64,000 nucleotides of DNA. Origin: Chloroflexota bacterium. GTDB lineage: Bacteria; Chloroflexota; Limnocylindria; Limnocylindrales; CSP1-4. Every line of letters begins with the position of its first letter. Position 1 is the stretch's first letter. Below the pieces are notes generated by a model. The model saw nothing but the letters and a program-made list of their open reading frames with translations, was not told where the DNA came from and did no database searches. The stretch spans positions 1 through 64,000 of the forward strand of contig JAJYNP010000184.1 in NCBI GenBank assembly GCA_021786265.1, read 5' to 3'. The position numbers and the translations under genes were made by a program. This document shows positions 7,396-15,908 of the stretch, piece by piece.

Positions 7396-9168
7396 ATGAG
7401 TCTGCCCGGTCGGCTCATTGCCCTGCCCGTCATCGCGAGCCTGGCGTTCTCGGGGTGCGCCTCGCCGACGTCGCGGACCTCGCCCTCCGCGATCCCCTCC
7501 GCGACGTCCGGCGCGCGGGCACCCGCGGCGTCTCTCTCGCCCGGGGCGGTCTCGGCGTCCGTGCCGCCATCGGCGGCCATGCCGCCCGGGGCGCCGGGCC
7601 CGTCAGGCTCGTCGGTCCCGCTGGCCGTGGTTACCGGCTTCGCCAACTACCGGCTGGACTCGGTCACACCGGCCGGCCTGGCCGCGCGCCTGGCTGCCGG
7701 CACGCTGGTCGTGCCGTGCGGTGCGGAACCGGCGATCGGCACCGCGCTGGGTGCGGCGCCGGGGTCCGCCGTATCCGGGCCTGCCGTGACGTCACCGGGT
7801 GCGACATCGGCGCCGACGCCGGCCAGGCCGTCGACCGCATGCATCCCGGCCGATGCCATCCCCGCCCGTCTGCCCGCATCCTCGACCGCGGTCGCGCTCC
7901 TCCCGCCGGGCCTCGTCACGCCCGCCCTGCGTGTCGTGCCGATCGGGGTGGCCGACCTGTTCGGGGAAACGCCGGCGCGGACGGCCGCCTACCCGCTCTC
8001 GATCCCGCCGCCGGCCGGCTGGCCGGCGGCCTGGACCGCATACGACCCCTCAAACGTGCGCGTCGTGCTCACGACCGGGGTGAACTGCCCGGACCGCGGC
8101 GTGAGCTACCAGACCAACGTGCTGAAGAAGGGCTGGGACTGGCTGCTGGAGGCCGGCACCGCGAAGTACACGGGCCGGTACTGGGACCCCGCCTTCGGCT
8201 GGTGGGTGGTGGACGCCGTCCGCACCGACCATGCCGGTGCGGTCTGGGCCCTGGTCCGCAATGCCGACGTCGCGGTCAGCGACTTCGAGTGCTCCATGAC
8301 GCGCCACTTCACCCAGCACAACAGCGGCACCAACTTCTCGATCGACCCGCGGGTCGCGCCGCTGATGGCGAAGGCGGGCTTCGACGTGGCGACGATCGCC
8401 GCCGACCACAACACGAACCCCGGGCTGGGCGCGATCGGTGAGACCGTCGACCTGTTCCGGGCGAACGGGATCCAGCCGGTCGGCGGTGGACGCACGCTCG
8501 CGGAGGCGCTGCGGCCGGCCGTCGTCGACGTCAACGGCGTGCGGTTCGGCTTCGTGGGGTTCGACGCGATCGGGGGATCGGCGTACGCCACGGCCGACAG
8601 CGCGGGAGTGGCAGCCCTGACGCCGGCCAACGCGCGCACCGCCATCGCCGCGGCTCGGAAGGCCGGCGCGCAGGTCGTGTTCGCGCTCCCCCAGTGGAGC
8701 TCGGTCGAGTACCGCGCGACCTTCACCGGCTTCCAGCGATCGCTGATCGCCGAGCTCGAGGCGGCGGGCGCCGACGAGATCGTCGGTGCGGACTTCCACT
8801 GGGCCGGCGCGATCTCGATCACGCGCGGGAGCCGGTCAGGCTACCGGTTCGTCACCGCGAGCCAGGGGAACTTCTGGTTCGGACAGAGCTGGAGCCGCCA
8901 GACCCAGGAGGGCGTGATGACCATGCTGACGTTCGTGGGCACGCGGCTGACCCAGGTGCGGCTCATCCCGACCGTGGTCCTGGACGACGCGCAGCCCAAC
9001 CTCACGGATCCCGCCACCGACGGACAGTTCGTGCTGCACCAGGTCCTGTCGGCGTCGCAGCTGCTCCAGCCGCAGGGAGAGGGAGGGGTCCTGACCGGGG
9101 GTCGACCGTCCTATCCCGTGCCGGCCGTCTCGGCCGCCTCCCGGCTCGGGATGGTCCGCCCCTCGTAG
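7396..9168 (+). CDS. CapA-family secreted lipoprotein
   Basis: 590 residues. A basic, hydrophobic leader ends in a lipobox-like FSGC, so the protein is probably a lipoprotein. A Pro/Ala/Ser-rich linker follows, then a divided domain resembling the CapA (poly-gamma-glutamate synthesis accessory) metallophosphoesterase-like family: NADVAVSDFECSM, AGFDVATIAADHNTNPG, and ADEIVGADFHWAGAIS with the closing YRFVTASQGNFWFGQ. Several family-typical His are replaced, so catalysis is uncertain. The start follows GAGGGA. The gene ends inside the 3' end of the convergent thioesterase gene (58-base overlap). It is 10 bases after the ketosynthase and may be in the same operon. Confidence 0.8.
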   Translation: MSLPGRLIALPVIASLAFSGCASPTSRTSPSAIPSATSGARAPAASLSPGAVSASVPPSAAMPPGAPGPSGSSVPLAVVTGFANYRLDSVTPAGLAARLAAGTLVVPCGAEPAIGTALGAAPGSAVSGPAVTSPGATSAPTPARPSTACIPADAIPARLPASSTAVALLPPGLVTPALRVVPIGVADLFGETPARTAAYPLSIPPPAGWPAAWTAYDPSNVRVVLTTGVNCPDRGVSYQTNVLKKGWDWLLEAGTAKYTGRYWDPAFGWWVVDAVRTDHAGAVWALVRNADVAVSDFECSMTRHFTQHNSGTNFSIDPRVAPLMAKAGFDVATIAADHNTNPGLGAIGETVDLFRANGIQPVGGGRTLAEALRPAVVDVNGVRFGFVGFDAIGGSAYATADSAGVAALTPANARTAIAAARKAGAQVVFALPQWSSVEYRATFTGFQRSLIAELEAAGADEIVGADFHWAGAISITRGSRSGYRFVTASQGNFWFGQSWSRQTQEGVMTMLTFVGTRLTQVRLIPTVVLDDAQPNLTDPATDGQFVLHQVLSASQLLQPQGEGGVLTGGRPSYPVPAVSAASRLGMVRPS

Positions 9169-9614
9169 ACCTCAGCCATCGCAAGCAGTTCGGACGGCAG
9201 CGATTGCACCCGCCCGGCGGCGTAGTCGTACATCACCTGCACGGTCTCGCCGTGGGCGACGAGCCGCGCCCGGCCGAACGGCGACGCCTCGGCCTGCAGG
9301 CGGTACTCCATCGAGAACGAGGAGCGCCCCATCCAGCCCACGCGGCACTCGCACACGAGCGGCTCGCCGAAGAGCACCGGGCTCGTGTACGTGATCCGCG
9401 CCTCGGCCAGGATGAAGCTCCGATCGTGCGACGTGGCGCCGATGCCGAAGGTCGAGCCGGTCACGGTCCGGTAGTAGCCGGCGCGCGCCATCTCAAAGTA
9501 GCTCAGGTAGACCGCGTTGTTGACGTGGCCCATCGCGTCGGTGTCGGCGAAGCGCACGTCGATGGACAGGCGATAACGGAACGGGCCCTCGGGGGGCTCG
9601 GAGCGCCTGCTCAC
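9111..9614 (-). CDS. Acyl-CoA thioesterase, hot-dog fold
   Basis: 167 residues, GTG start. The 4HBT motif is clear: VRFADTDAMGHVNNAVYLSYFEMAR, with the Asp of the active site and the HVNN turn typical of YbgC/FcbC-like thioesterases. Later strands match the family (ITYTSPVLFGEPLVCE, SMEYRLQAE). It hydrolyses short or aromatic acyl-CoA in the cytoplasm. The 3' end overlaps the end of the convergent CapA-like gene. Confidence 0.9.
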   Translation of the reverse strand: MSRRSEPPEGPFRYRLSIDVRFADTDAMGHVNNAVYLSYFEMARAGYYRTVTGSTFGIGATSHDRSFILAEARITYTSPVLFGEPLVCECRVGWMGRSSFSMEYRLQAEASPFGRARLVAHGETVQVMYDYAAGRVQSLPSELLAMAEVYEGRTIPSREAAETAGTG

Positions 9615-9750
9615 GGCGCGGGTGTCTTCTCGCTGCGGCTCATCCCGCGATCGTCGTGGCGGCTCATCCCGCGATTGTGACGGAACTGTGCGGGACCATC
9701 ATCCGGCCGGGGCCCCTGGATGCATCGGCGGGCCTCGGTCCCCGGCGGCC

Positions 9751-9786
9751 GTCGCGCAGCTCTGGTCAGTCGCGCAGCTCTGGTCA
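9751..9786. repeat. Two tandem copies of an 18-bp unit
   Basis: GTCGCGCAGCTCTGGTCA occurs twice head to tail, followed by a partial third copy (GTCGCG at 9788). Function unknown; it lies between the divergently oriented thioesterase and cysS genes. Confidence 0.9.
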
Positions 9787-10028
9787 AGTCGCGTGCCTTC
9801 CTGGTCGGATTCCCGCCGCATGACGACTATGCATAGTCCGGCGCCAGGGTCGGGTGCTGGTGCGGGCGTTGCGAGGCCTCGCGCGCACGATTCCCGGCCC
9901 CGCTGCGCCTGGAGGCGGTCCCGCGCCGGCACGAGCCGGATCGGCAGGGCTCGCGACGACCTGCGGAGGGCCGGCAAGAGCGCATATGCGTCACCTGGCG
10001 GGAATCCGGCCACCTGGCCAGGGGAACG

Positions 10029-10068
10029 GCGAGGACGCGCTCGGGCGGCCGCCCGAGCGTGTCCTCGC
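10029..10068 (+). other. 40-base near-perfect palindrome with competing third arm
   Basis: Bases 10029-10048 and 10049-10068 are reverse complements except for one G-T wobble. A third segment at 10081-10096 is an exact complement of 10033-10048 and could displace the first partner. It might be a DNA site, a terminator for upstream transcription, or an alternating RNA structure, depending on where cysS transcription starts. Confidence 0.7.
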
Positions 10069-10127
10069 GCGGGCGATCGGCCGCCCGAGCGCGTCCCCAT
10101 CCGGTGTACGCTCGAACCTGAAGGAGC

Positions 10128-10144
10128 GGGGGCCACGGGCCCCC
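10128..10144 (+). other. Short GC hairpin in the cysS leader
   Basis: GGGGGCC, a three-base loop and GGCCCCC form a seven-pair stem 34 bases before the cysS ATG. It is directly preceded by AAGGAG at 10121-10126, which is too far from the ATG to act as its ribosome-binding site. Confidence 0.6.
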
Positions 10145-10178
10145 ACATTCGCCGCGGCGTCAACCGCGAACCCGAACC

Positions 10179-11798
10179 ATGACCCTCCGCCTGCGCAACA
10201 CCCTCACCCGACGCGTCGAGCCCGTCGTGCCCCTCCGGAGCGACGGCACGATCCGCATGTACAGCTGCGGCCCCACCGTCTACCGCTACGCGCACGTCGG
10301 GAACCTGCGCACGTTCCTGCTGGCCGACCTGGTCCGCCGCGTGCTCCTGTACCAGGGCCTGCGTGTGGTCCATGTCCAGAACATCACGGACGTCGGCCAC
10401 ATGCGCGACGAGCGCTTCGATCGCGGCGAGGATCGCATGCTGGTCGCCGCGAGGCTCGAGGACAAGTCGCCCGCCGAGATCGCGTCGGCATACGAGGCCG
10501 CGTTCCACGCGGACGCCGCGCTGGTCAACCTCCTCCCCGCCCACGTCTACCCACGGGCCACCGAGCACATCCCCGAGATGATCGGTATGACCGAGCGCCT
10601 GCAGGACGCCGGCTTTGCGTACGCAACCCCCGACGGCACCGTGTACTACGACGTGGCCCGCTTCCCCGGCTACGGCAAGCTCTCGGGCAACACCCTCGAC
10701 GCGCTGCGCGCCGGACACCGCGTGGAGGTCGAGGCGGACAAGCGCGACCCCGCGGACTTCGCGCTCTGGAAGCACGCCGGCGAGGGGCGCCTGGTGAAGT
10801 GGCCAACCGCGCGCTGGGGCGAGGGCTACCCCGGCTGGCACATCGAGTGCTCGGCGATGGCCATGCGCTACCTGGGGGAGCGCTTCGAGCTTCACACCGG
10901 CGGCGTCGACAACGTCTTCCCGCACCACGAGGACGAGATCGCGCAGTCGGAGGCGCTCACGGGCCAGGTGCCGGCTGCATCCTACGTCCACGGCGAGCAC
11001 CTGCTGATGAGCGGCCGGAAGATGGCCAAGTCGGCGGGCAACTTCCAGCGCATCACGGACCTCGCCGACGAGGGCGTCGATCCCCTCGCCTTCCGGTACC
11101 TCTGCCTGACCGCGCAGTACGGCCACAAGCTCGACTTCTCGCCGGATTCCCTGCGGGCGGCTGCGGCGGCCCTCGATTCGCTCCGATCCCGCCTGCATGC
11201 GCTCGGTCCTGCCCCGGCGAACGGACCGTGGGCCATGCCGCCCGCGCTGACGGCGGGATCCGCCGGTCCGCGACCGGTCGGCGTCGCGGACGGCGTGCGC
11301 GGCCACCAGGCGGTGAGTGACCCACTCCTCGACGCGTACCCGGTCCTGGACCGTGCCCACGTACCGGGGGCGCCGCTCTCCAAGACGGGGCGGGCGCTCC
11401 ACGAGCGGTTCGTGGCCGCGCTCGACGACGACCTGGACATGCCCAGCGCGCTCGCAACCGTCCGCGAGGTGCTCCGCGCTCCTCTCGACCCGGACGAGCT
11501 CCGCTGGCTCGTGCTGGACGCGGACGCGGTGCTGGGCCTGGACCTGCACCGGACCTGGGGGACCGTGGGCGGCGGATCCACGATCGGTCGCGTGGAGGTG
11601 GGCGGCCGGGTGGTGCCTGGCGCCGGCTCGTCCCAGACACTCCCGCGAGGTGCGGCCGAGCTGCTGACGGCGCGGGTCGCGGCCCGCAGGATGCGCGACT
11701 ACGTGCTCGCCGATCGCCTGCGCGACGACCTGTCCAAGCTCGGCGTGGAGGTCATGGATCGGCCAGGCGGCGTGACGGAGTGGACGGTGCGCGAGTAG
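10179..11798 (+). CDS. cysS: Cysteinyl-tRNA synthetase
   Basis: 539 residues. The class I catalytic core begins NTLTRRVEPVVPL and carries YSCGPTVYRYAHVGNLRTF, including the HIGH-type element and a zinc-ligand Cys. WHIECSAMAM, HTGGVDNVFPHHEDEIAQSE and the KMSKS-type KMAKSAGNF follow. The C-terminal helical domain is longer than usual (family ~460-490): residues ~345-400 are a Pro/Gly/Ala-rich insertion absent from typical CysRS. It charges tRNA-Cys. The start is fixed by the conserved N-terminus; no good ribosome-binding site lies in the last 20 bases before it. Confidence 0.97.
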   Translation: MTLRLRNTLTRRVEPVVPLRSDGTIRMYSCGPTVYRYAHVGNLRTFLLADLVRRVLLYQGLRVVHVQNITDVGHMRDERFDRGEDRMLVAARLEDKSPAEIASAYEAAFHADAALVNLLPAHVYPRATEHIPEMIGMTERLQDAGFAYATPDGTVYYDVARFPGYGKLSGNTLDALRAGHRVEVEADKRDPADFALWKHAGEGRLVKWPTARWGEGYPGWHIECSAMAMRYLGERFELHTGGVDNVFPHHEDEIAQSEALTGQVPAASYVHGEHLLMSGRKMAKSAGNFQRITDLADEGVDPLAFRYLCLTAQYGHKLDFSPDSLRAAAAALDSLRSRLHALGPAPANGPWAMPPALTAGSAGPRPVGVADGVRGHQAVSDPLLDAYPVLDRAHVPGAPLSKTGRALHERFVAALDDDLDMPSALATVREVLRAPLDPDELRWLVLDADAVLGLDLHRTWGTVGGGSTIGRVEVGGRVVPGAGSSQTLPRGAAELLTARVAARRMRDYVLADRLRDDLSKLGVEVMDRPGGVTEWTVRE

Positions 11799-11830
11799 AA
11801 CTATCACTGGACATGCGATCCATCAATATG

Positions 11831-11836
11831 TACATT
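11831..11836 (+). promoter_or_regulatory. Possible -10 box of the MNT-HEPN operon
   Basis: TACATT lies 12 bases before the ATG in an AT-rich island (11800-11840). No clear -35 or ribosome-binding site is seen. Confidence 0.35.
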
Positions 11837-11848
11837 CGTCCATGAGTC

Positions 11849-12418
11849 ATGGACAACATCGCACTCGAACGATCTCCACTTGGCTCGCGGGCTGCCACCC
11901 GCGTCCTTCAACTCCTGGCCCTGAACCCGAGCCGGCCCTTCTTCCTGCGGGAGCTGGCGCGCCTCACCGGCGAGCGCGTCAACGGCGTCTCACAAGCGCT
12001 GCGGCGGCTCCTGGCTGATGGTCTCGTGCGCACGGAGGCGCTTGGCGGACGCCGCGCCTACCTCATCGACGCGGCCAACCCGTACTTTCCGGAATTGCAG
12101 CGGATCGCCCTCAAGTCACTCGACCTGCCCGGCGTCCTGGACGCCGCAGGCGTCACCGCGCTGCGCATCTACGTGTATGGCTCGTTCGCCAAAGGCACGG
12201 CCGATGCGGCGAGCGACATCGACCTCCTCGTCGTCGGCGCCGAAACCACCCCGGGAGCTGCGGAGGAGGCCCTCGCGGCGGTTGGCCACCGGCTCAACCG
12301 CGCAATCTCGGTGCGCGTCGTGCCTGACGCGGAGTATCAGAGACAGCTCGCAGACCCCGCGACGTTCATCAGCGCCGTGGCAGGCGGGCCGCTCATCGAA
12401 CTGCAGGTGCGCCCGTGA
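11849..12418 (+). CDS. MNT-type nucleotidyltransferase fused to N-terminal winged helix
   Basis: 189 residues. Residues ~10-75 are a winged helix (ATRVLQLLALNPSRPFFLREL, VSQALRRLLADGLVRTE). Residues ~95-150 hold the minimal nucleotidyltransferase motif: VYGSFAKGTADAASDIDLLVVG, with GS and the DxD metal-binding aspartates intact. Such proteins are the partner/antitoxin side of MNT-HEPN modules and can AMPylate the HEPN toxin. The next gene starts on the GTGA overlapping this stop codon. TACATT at 11831-11836 and AT-rich bases around it may be the promoter, unusual in this GC-rich region. Confidence 0.85.
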   Translation: MDNIALERSPLGSRAATRVLQLLALNPSRPFFLRELARLTGERVNGVSQALRRLLADGLVRTEALGGRRAYLIDAANPYFPELQRIALKSLDLPGVLDAAGVTALRIYVYGSFAKGTADAASDIDLLVVGAETTPGAAEEALAAVGHRLNRAISVRVVPDAEYQRQLADPATFISAVAGGPLIELQVRP

Positions 12419-12924
12419 CCATCGGCCTCGCCGGCGTCCTGGTTCACCTCGGCGCGGACGAGCGCCTCGCGTTCGAGCCAGCGCGGCCAAACAGGGCCGA
12501 GGCCGTCGCGCGGAACCGCGACATGGCGATCTATGCGAGGCGCGCGGCGGCGCTTCTCGCCGCGGGCTTCGCCGAGGAAGCATTTGCTCGCTACGAGGAC
12601 GCGCAGGTCGCCGGCTCCAGGGCCCTGCAGGCACTGATCGGCGTCCGAGTCGCCCGCGACCGGCGCGGCACGGCCCACCTCGCGCACAAGCACTTCCTGG
12701 TCGCAGCCCTCCTCGCGTACGGCCGCCCATCTCCTGCGGTCGAGCAGCTGGTTCGGGTCACACGTCTGCGCAACCTGCTGACATACGATTTCTCCTCGGC
12801 CGGCAGCCTGTTCGACGCCGAAGCAGCGGCGGATGCAGGACAGACGACCGACATCGTGTGCCGGGAGGTGACCGCGATCGTGGAGCAGGTCACGCGCCAG
12901 GGCACGCGGGGGACCACGCGGTGA
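12415..12924 (+). CDS. HEPN-domain protein with altered catalytic motif
   Basis: 169 residues, GTG start overlapping the stop of the nucleotidyltransferase gene. The all-helical chain has HEPN-like parts: repeated Ala-rich helices, AHLAHKHFLVAALLAYG and the C-terminal VTRLRNLLTYDF. In HepT-type RNases the motif is Rx4HxY; here the equivalent is R-NLLT-Y-D-F, with Tyr for His and Phe for Tyr. The protein may therefore be an inactive toxin, or act through other residues. Strict coupling to the MNT gene supports a two-protein module. HEPN assignment is by motif and context, so moderate. Confidence 0.6.
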   Translation: MTIGLAGVLVHLGADERLAFEPARPNRAEAVARNRDMAIYARRAAALLAAGFAEEAFARYEDAQVAGSRALQALIGVRVARDRRGTAHLAHKHFLVAALLAYGRPSPAVEQLVRVTRLRNLLTYDFSSAGSLFDAEAAADAGQTTDIVCREVTAIVEQVTRQGTRGTTR

Positions 12925-12997
12925 CACCCCGGTCCGCCGACAGCCTCGTTCTCGCCGACACGCTCGCCACCGCTGAGGTCAACCCGGCGGACCGGCC

Positions 12998-15748
12998 TCA
13001 GTTTGCGGGCACCACCACCAATGTGCCCCATGTGCCTGCTGCGGTCCCCAGGCCCGCCATTCCCGGCACGAGCGGGTAGCTGCCCGGCGCGGGGGCCATG
13101 AACCGGAGCGCCGTCGTCTGGCCGGGTCGAGCCGGCAGCTCGACGTTCGGTATCCCCTGGGCCGTCAGGTCCTGGAAGACCGAGCCGTCGTTGGTGAAGC
13201 GCAGGTAGACGAACTGCCCGGAGCGGACGTGGATCTCGCCCGGCTGGCCGCCCGGGCCGCGGGCGACGATGCTCACCTGCTGCGCCGACGCGTCCAGCCA
13301 CTGGTTGCCGGCGAGCACCGTGCCGGCGAGCACAAGCCCGGCCACCGCGATCGCCACCAGGTACCCCGCGTCGCGGACCCGGGCCACCAGCGGCTGCGGC
13401 CCCAGGCGTGCGTGGCCGGGGCGGGCGTCGAACCCGCGCAGCCGGAGCGAGTTGGTGACCACGCTCACGGAGCTCAGGGCCATCGCCCCGGCGGCAAGCG
13501 CCGGGCTCAGGGTCGTGCCCGTGAAGGGGTAGAGCAGCCCCATCGCGATCGGGATCAGCAGCACGTTGTAGCCGAACGCCCAGGCCAGGTTCTGCCGGAT
13601 CACCGCGATCGTCCGTCGCGACAGGGCGATGGCGGACGCGATCCCGCGCGGGTCGCCGCCCACCAGCGTGACGTCGGACGCCTCGATCGCGACGTCCGCG
13701 CCCGTCCCGATGGCCATCCCGAGGTCCGCCCGGGCAAGCGCCGGTGCGTCGTTGATGCCGTCGCCGACCATCGCCACGCGCCGCCCGCGCGACTGCAGCT
13801 CGGCGACCCTGGCGGCCTTGTCCCCCGGCAGGATCTCGGCCATCACGCGCTCGGGAGGGATCCCGACCTGGCCGGCGACCGCCTCGGCGGTGGCCCGCCG
13901 GTCGCCGGTCACCATCCACACCTCGAGCCCCTCCCCCTGCAGCGCACGCACCGCGGCGGCCGCGTCCGCCTTCACCGGGTCCGAGATCGCCAGGAGCCCG
14001 GCCAGCCGCAGGGTGCCGTCCGCGTCGCCGGCCGCCACGTACACGGGCGTGCAGCCGCTCGCCGCCTCCCCGGCGGCCACCGCCTCGAGCGCCGCGACAT
14101 CCACGCCCCGGTCGGCCATGAGTCGTGCGTTGCCCGCCAGCACGCGGCGGCCCTCCACCGCCGCCTGCACGCCGTGGCCGGCGACCGCCTCGAACGCCTC
14201 GACGCCGCGGCGGCCGACTCCCTCCCCGTCGGCGGCGGCCACGATGGCGGCGGCGAGGGGATGCTCGGAGCGGCGCTCCACCGATCCGGCCAGGTCGAGC
14301 AGGTCGCGCAGCGTGGTGCCGGGCGCCGGGACCATCGACGTGACCGCGGGCTTCCCGAGCGTGAGCGTGCCCGTCTTGTCGAGCACGATCGTGTCCACCC
14401 GGTGCGCCTGCTCGAGCGCCTCGCCACCACGGAACAGCACGCCCGCCTCGGCGCCCTTGCCGGCGCCGACCATGATCGCCGTGGGGGTCGCGAGCCCCAT
14501 CGCGCAGGGGCAGGCGATGACGACGACGGCGATGAACGCCGTCAGCGCGAGCGTAAGCCGGGGCTCGGGCCCGAAGAGCATCCAGAGCACGAAGGTGAGC
14601 GCCCCGGTGGCGAGCACGAACGGCACGAAGTACGCGCTGATCTGGTCCGCCAGCCGCTGGATCGGGGCCTTCGAGCCCTGTGCCGTCTGCACCATCCGGA
14701 CGATCTGGGCCAGCGCCGTGTCGCGGCCGACGCGGGTCGCCCGGAACACGAAGGAGCCGGTCGTGTTCAGGGTGGCTCCGATCACCTCGTCGCCTGGACG
14801 TTTCCCGACCGGGATCGCCTCACCGGTCAGCATCGACTCGTCGACCGCGGACGCACCGTCCACCACCAGTCCGTCGACCGGGATCTTCTCGCCCGGCCGG
14901 ACGCGCAGCAGGTCGCCCGCCTGGACCTGCTCCAGGGGGACGTCGACCTCCAGGTCGCCGCGAACCACGCGCGCGGACTTCGCCTGGAGCCCGATCAGCG
15001 CCTTCACCGCGCCCACGGTCTGTCCCTTGGCCCGTGCCTCGAGCCAGCGCCCCAGGAGGATCAGCCCCACGATGATGGTGGAGCTGTCGAAGTAGGTGTC
15101 GGGGCGGATCCCGGCCCGCAGCACCACATCGGGGTACATGGTGACGAAGACGCTGTAGCCCCAGGCCGCGCTCGTGCCGACCGCGACCAGGGTGTCCATG
15201 GTCGCGCTGGCGTGCCGGAGCGCGCGCCATGCGGCGCGGTAGAACCGTGCGCCGGCCCAGAACTGGATGAACGTCGCGGGCCACAACACCAGCTTGTTGA
15301 GGTCCTCCATGGCCCAGGGCAGGCCCGGCCAGAACATCAGCAGCATGATCCCGGCCGCGACGGCCAGGCTCGCCAGCGACTGGATCCCGAGCTCCCGCCG
15401 CTCCCGTGCCCGCTCGAGGTCCTCCGCCGTGGGCTCGTCGACCAGCGCCGCTCCCGTCGCCGGCCCGGCCGACCCTTCGGCGGCTCCTCCACGCACTTCG
15501 TACCCGGCCGCCTCGATCGCCCCGACCAGCTCCGCCCGTCCCGTCACGGTGGGCAGGAACCGGATGGTCGCGCGCTCGGTGGCAAGGTTGACGCTGGCCT
15601 CCTGGACTCCCTCGGTCTTCTTCAGGAAACGCTCGATCCGGTTCACGCAGGAGGCGCACGTCATCCCCTCGATCGGGAGGGTGACTTCGATCGGCTCGCC
15701 GGCCCGGTCTCCCGGGGCGATTCGCGTGGCGGATGGCTGAACGGACAA
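12998..15748 (-). CDS. copA: Copper-translocating P1B-type ATPase with cupredoxin-like tail
   Basis: 916 residues. An N-terminal metal-binding domain has GMTCASC; the membrane metal site is the CPC in [16 protein letters not shown]; the phosphorylation loop is [17 protein letters not shown] is the hinge; and M7/M8 carry YN and [12 protein letters not shown], the Cu(I) signature. The last ~110 residues add a transmembrane segment and a cupredoxin-like beta domain that lacks the usual Cys/His ligands. I place the start at TTG 15748, six bases after GAGGGAG. The longer frame to an ATG at 15841 would run through a palindromic operator with a -10 box and shows no similarity. It exports Cu(I) from the cytoplasm. 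Confidence 0.93.
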   Translation of the reverse strand: MSVQPSATRIAPGDRAGEPIEVTLPIEGMTCASCVNRIERFLKKTEGVQEASVNLATERATIRFLPTVTGRAELVGAIEAAGYEVRGGAAEGSAGPATGAALVDEPTAEDLERARERRELGIQSLASLAVAAGIMLLMFWPGLPWAMEDLNKLVLWPATFIQFWAGARFYRAAWRALRHASATMDTLVAVGTSAAWGYSVFVTMYPDVVLRAGIRPDTYFDSSTIIVGLILLGRWLEARAKGQTVGAVKALIGLQAKSARVVRGDLEVDVPLEQVQAGDLLRVRPGEKIPVDGLVVDGASAVDESMLTGEAIPVGKRPGDEVIGATLNTTGSFVFRATRVGRDTALAQIVRMVQTAQGSKAPIQRLADQISAYFVPFVLATGALTFVLWMLFGPEPRLTLALTAFIAVVVIACPCAMGLATPTAIMVGAGKGAEAGVLFRGGEALEQAHRVDTIVLDKTGTLTLGKPAVTSMVPAPGTTLRDLLDLAGSVERRSEHPLAAAIVAAADGEGVGRRGVEAFEAVAGHGVQAAVEGRRVLAGNARLMADRGVDVAALEAVAAGEAASGCTPVYVAAGDADGTLRLAGLLAISDPVKADAAAAVRALQGEGLEVWMVTGDRRATAEAVAGQVGIPPERVMAEILPGDKAARVAELQSRGRRVAMVGDGINDAPALARADLGMAIGTGADVAIEASDVTLVGGDPRGIASAIALSRRTIAVIRQNLAWAFGYNVLLIPIAMGLLYPFTGTTLSPALAAGAMALSSVSVVTNSLRLRGFDARPGHARLGPQPLVARVRDAGYLVAIAVAGLVLAGTVLAGNQWLDASAQQVSIVARGPGGQPGEIHVRSGQFVYLRFTNDGSVFQDLTAQGIPNVELPARPGQTTALRFMAPAPGSYPLVPGMAGLGTAAGTWGTLVVVPAN

Positions 15749-15807
15749 CGGGCGCTCCCTCGCCGGTGCACGAGGTCGGGTCGGGCCGACTTCGTTCCAC
15801 GGGCTTG

Positions 15808-15824
15808 ATACTCCCCCAGAGTAT
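15808..15824 (-). promoter_or_regulatory. CsoR-like operator overlapping the copA -10 box
   Basis: On the minus strand ATACTC, a five-base G-rich centre and GAGTAT form perfect six-base inverted arms; TATACT at its 5' edge would be the -10 box. GC-rich-centred palindromes of this shape are the binding sites of CsoR-type Cu(I) repressors. Nearly the same sequence stands before the YHS gene at 45905-45923. No csoR gene is in the window. Confidence 0.65.
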
Positions 15825-15908
15825 AGCCATGCGCGCGACATCCCGAAGAGCCCCTGGTCCGGGGGGCGCGGGCCGGGTGGCCCTGCCGGATCGGGCAGGT
15901 CACGTCCT

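Larger units (their letters stand above)
9615..10178. other. Gene-free stretch with repeats and palindromes upstream of cysS
   Basis: 564 bases without a convincing coding region. It holds a 17-bp direct repeat (GCGGCTCATCCCGCGAT at 9635-9651 and 9659-9675), a tandem 18-bp repeat at 9751-9786, a 40-base near-perfect palindrome at 10029-10068 and a small GC hairpin at 10128-10144. I searched by eye for a T-box (specifier loop and AGGGTGG-type box) and found none. A TACGCT at 10106-10111 could be the cysS -10 box. Confidence 0.6.

Noticed and set aside
9840..10178. T-box or other cysteine riboswitch before cysS
   Set aside because: No specifier loop, no AGGGTGG-type box and no terminator with T run could be found; only palindromes are supported.
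12415..12924. Active HepT-type RNase toxin
   Set aside because: The Rx4HxY motif is not present; only a HEPN-like fold can be proposed.
13229..15808. 859-codon plus-strand open frame opposite copA
   Set aside because: Rich in Arg/His/Gly/Asp with no motif; the opposite strand holds an intact P-type ATPase. Long antisense frames are expected in GC-rich genes.
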